Translations under genes and position numbers: made by a program | Assembly: GCA_902604795.1 (NCBI GenBank) | Contig: CACKZV010000005.1 | Location: 1 to 64,000 of the forward strand | From: an uncultured Pelagibacteraceae bacterium | Lineage (GTDB): Bacteria; Pseudomonadota; Alphaproteobacteria; Pelagibacterales; Pelagibacteraceae | Direction of reading: 5' to 3' | DNA length: 64,000 bases | Shown: piece after piece, positions 62,379 to 64,000 of the stretch | Position numbering within the stretch: position 1 is the first letter of the stretch | Layout: the number at the start of each line of letters is the position of its first letter | The notes under the pieces: generated by a model | Told to the model about the DNA's origin: nothing | The model's database searches: none | Seen by the model: the letters and a program-made list of their open reading frames with translations, nothing else

Positions 62379-63590
62379 ATGAAAATAATTGTATTAAAAT
62401 TTGGAGGTACATCAGTTGGTACAACTGATAGGATTAAAAGGGTTGCAAAGATTATTGCTAGTTATAAAAAAAAATACAATGTAATTGTACTGTCTTCTGC
62501 AATGAGTGGTGTGACAAATAAGTTAATCAATTTATCCAAAAAAATTAGCAAAAATTTTTCAGACTCAGAGTACGATGTTTTAGTTTCGTCAGGAGAACAA
62601 GTCTCCTGTGCATTAATTTCAGGAGAATTAATTAATAGAGGTTATAATTCAAGATCTTGGATGTCATGGCAAATCCCAATAAACACAGAGGGAAAGCATA
62701 AATATTCAAGAATTAATAAAATTAACAAAAGTCAAATTGCAAGTTATTTAAAAAAAGGAGGAATTCCTATAATCACAGGATTTCAAGGTATTAACAATAG
62801 AAATAGAATAACAACTATTGGTAGAGGTGGGACAGATGCAAGTGCAATTATGTTTGCAAAGTTTTTCAATGCAGAGAAATGTATAATATACACAGATGTT
62901 GACGGTGTTTATTCTACAGATCCAAAAAAACTTAAGAAAGCTAAAAAAATAAAAGTTATATCTTATGAAGAAATGCTAGAAATGTCTTCTTTAGGAGCAA
63001 AAGTTATGCAACCTCATTCTATTCAAGATGCAAGATTGAATAGGGTAGATATAGAAGTGAGATCTTCCTTTACAAATAATGAAGGTACTCTAATAACAAA
63101 AAAAAAAAACATAATAAATAATAAGATTATTACTGGTATTTCAAATACAACTAATGATGCCAAAGTCACGCTTTTGGGCGTTAGAGATAAACCTGGGATT
63201 GCTGCATCAATTTTTAAACCTCTATCTGAAAATTCTATAAATGTAGATATGGTAGTACAAAATATTTCTGCCAATGGGAAAGAAACTGACTTAACTTTTA
63301 CAATAAAATCTGATGATTTAAGTAAAACAAAAAAAATTATTTTACAAAATAGAAACATAAATTTTAGAGATTTAATATTTGATAAGAATGTTTCAAAAGT
63401 CTCAATAATAGGTGTTGGAATGGTCACCACTCCTGGAGTTACTTATAGAATGTTCCAGTCACTTGCTAATCAAAAAATAAATATTCAAGTAATATCTACA
63501 TCGGAAATAAAAATTTCTGTGCTAATAGATAAAAAGAATTTACAAAAAGCTATATCTTCTCTGCACAAAGAATTTAAATTAAGTAAATAA
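62379..63590 (+). CDS. lysC: Aspartate kinase
   Basis: First step of the aspartate family pathway. The 403 residues show KFGGTSVG at the start, the SSGEQVS segment, GRGGTDASA and a C-terminal pair of ACT domains (from about 262 and 340) for feedback by lysine/threonine. The divergent spacer with ubiG contains a perfect TTGACA (62316-62321) but no good -10 at standard spacing. ispG follows after 3 bases. Confidence 0.95.
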   Translation: MKIIVLKFGGTSVGTTDRIKRVAKIIASYKKKYNVIVLSSAMSGVTNKLINLSKKISKNFSDSEYDVLVSSGEQVSCALISGELINRGYNSRSWMSWQIPINTEGKHKYSRINKINKSQIASYLKKGGIPIITGFQGINNRNRITTIGRGGTDASAIMFAKFFNAEKCIIYTDVDGVYSTDPKKLKKAKKIKVISYEEMLEMSSLGAKVMQPHSIQDARLNRVDIEVRSSFTNNEGTLITKKKNIINNKIITGISNTTNDAKVTLLGVRDKPGIAASIFKPLSENSINVDMVVQNISANGKETDLTFTIKSDDLSKTKKIILQNRNINFRDLIFDKNVSKVSIIGVGMVTTPGVTYRMFQSLANQKINIQVISTSEIKISVLIDKKNLQKAISSLHKEFKLSK

Positions 63591-63593
63591 TTC

Positions 63594-64000
63594 ATGAATA
63601 TTAGACCATTTAGAGAAATAAAAAGACGAAAAACAAAAGTGATTAATGTTGGCAATGTAAAAGTTGGAGGAGATAATCCAATTTCTGTTCAATCAATGAC
63701 TAATACTTTAACTAAAGATGTTAAAGAAACTGTAAATCAAATTGAAAAAATTGAAGAGGCGGGGGCTGATATTGTAAGAGTATCATGCCCAGATGAAGAC
63801 TCTACGAAAGCTCTCAAATATATTATAAAAAATACATCTATCCCAATAGTTGCTGATATACATTTTCACTACAAAAGAGCAATAGAGGCGGCTGAGAGTG
63901 GAGCTGCTTGTCTTAGAATAAACCCTGGAAATATTGGAGACAAAAAAAAAATTAAAGAGGTAATTTCTGCAGCAAAAAATAATAATTGTTCAATTAGAAT
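63594..64000 (+). CDS. ispG: (E)-4-hydroxy-3-methylbut-2-enyl-diphosphate synthase, N-terminal part (cut by window end)
   Basis: First ~135 codons of the MEP-pathway iron-sulfur enzyme. The sequence begins [20 protein letters not shown] and shows the conserved [20 protein letters not shown] and [11 protein letters not shown] segments followed by [10 protein letters not shown]. The [4Fe-4S] cysteines lie beyond the window. It starts 3 bases after lysC, so both probably share a transcript. Confidence 0.95.
   Translation, partial: MNIRPFREIKRRKTKVINVGNVKVGGDNPISVQSMTNTLTKDVKETVNQIEKIEEAGADIVRVSCPDEDSTKALKYIIKNTSIPIVADIHFHYKRAIEAAESGAACLRINPGNIGDKKKIKEVISAAKNNNCSIR

Overview
The window is a strongly AT-rich, extremely compact alphaproteobacterial chromosome segment that looks like the SAR11 clade (Pelagibacterales, 'Candidatus Pelagibacter'-like). 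The support is low GC throughout, coding density close to saturation (neighbouring genes usually overlap by 1-23 bases or sit within 5 bases), typical alphaproteobacterial gene orders (rpsA-ihfB, cycM-kdsB-pheA, rnpA-yidD-yidC, murA-DUF2948-hisD-infA, ffs-dnaX-ybaB-recR, lptC-lptB-kdsD, argD-argF) and alphaproteobacterial signature proteins (RegB, GcrA, DUF1178, DUF2948, NDUFA9-like). No transposon, prophage, CRISPR array or rRNA operon was seen. The longest stretch without a gene is about 230 bases (24353-24582), so no gap exceeds 300 bases.

Layout. 1-2321: 3' end of gyrB and a RegB-type redox sensor kinase. 2318-5883: cobT-cobS-J-domain gene on the minus strand, divergent from bolA. 5875-7477: aroB-aroK. 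7533-9426: a 60-aa membrane protein and a 578-aa exported protein, both unknown. 9443-11627: def-fmt-truA. 11624-18965 (minus): SET-domain protein, histone-deacetylase-family protein, dapE, dapD, HAD phosphatase, argB, yidC, yidD, rnpA, rpmH. 19048-24352 (plus): a VTT membrane protein, tRNA-Thr (minus), two small basic proteins, dcd, murA, DUF2948, hisD, infA, tRNA-Phe, cold-shock protein. 24583-27753: tRNA-His directly abutting hisS-hisZ-hisG. 27798-31538: rmuC, an MGME1-like exonuclease, a possible 43-aa gene, exonuclease I, thioredoxin. 31535-41783 (minus): folC, accD, trpA, trpB, trpF, pyrF, ihfB, rpsA, cmk, aroA, lptB. 41783-44188: lptC, kdsD, RNase D-like. 44207-48966: NDUFA9-like, SHOCT protein, gcrA (minus), ABC-2 permease, argD, argF. 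48958-53863: cycM (minus), kdsB, pheA, SRP RNA, dnaX, ybaB, recR. 53864-64000: glcB (minus), accA, secA (minus), argJ, DUF1178, ubiG (minus), lysC, and the start of ispG.

Functionally this is mostly core metabolism: amino-acid synthesis (Arg, His, Trp, Phe and other aromatics, Lys/DAP), fatty-acid initiation (accA, accD), LPS/Kdo supply and export (kdsD, kdsB, lptB, lptC), translation and protein maturation (hisS, rpsA, infA, def, fmt), export and insertion (secA, yidC, SRP RNA) and DNA replication/repair.

No obvious new defence or mobile system is present. The most interesting signals are: a tryptophan synthase pair in which the canonical alpha-Asp56/beta-Lys167 salt bridge is lost on both sides and several beta active-site residues differ; an AccA with a C-terminal membrane segment; a cytidylate kinase lacking the Walker-A lysine and an altered FolC P-loop; CobS/CobT with a J-domain partner and BolA in an organism type not expected to make cobalamin; structural RNAs (tRNA-His, SRP RNA) butted 4-6 bases from start codons; repeated very short-leader promoters of the form ATAATACTT; and an rmuC/MGME1-like/ExoI repair cluster holding a possible 43-aa gene locked by overlapping start and stop codons. 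All statements about conservation rest on remembered family consensus, not on database searches.
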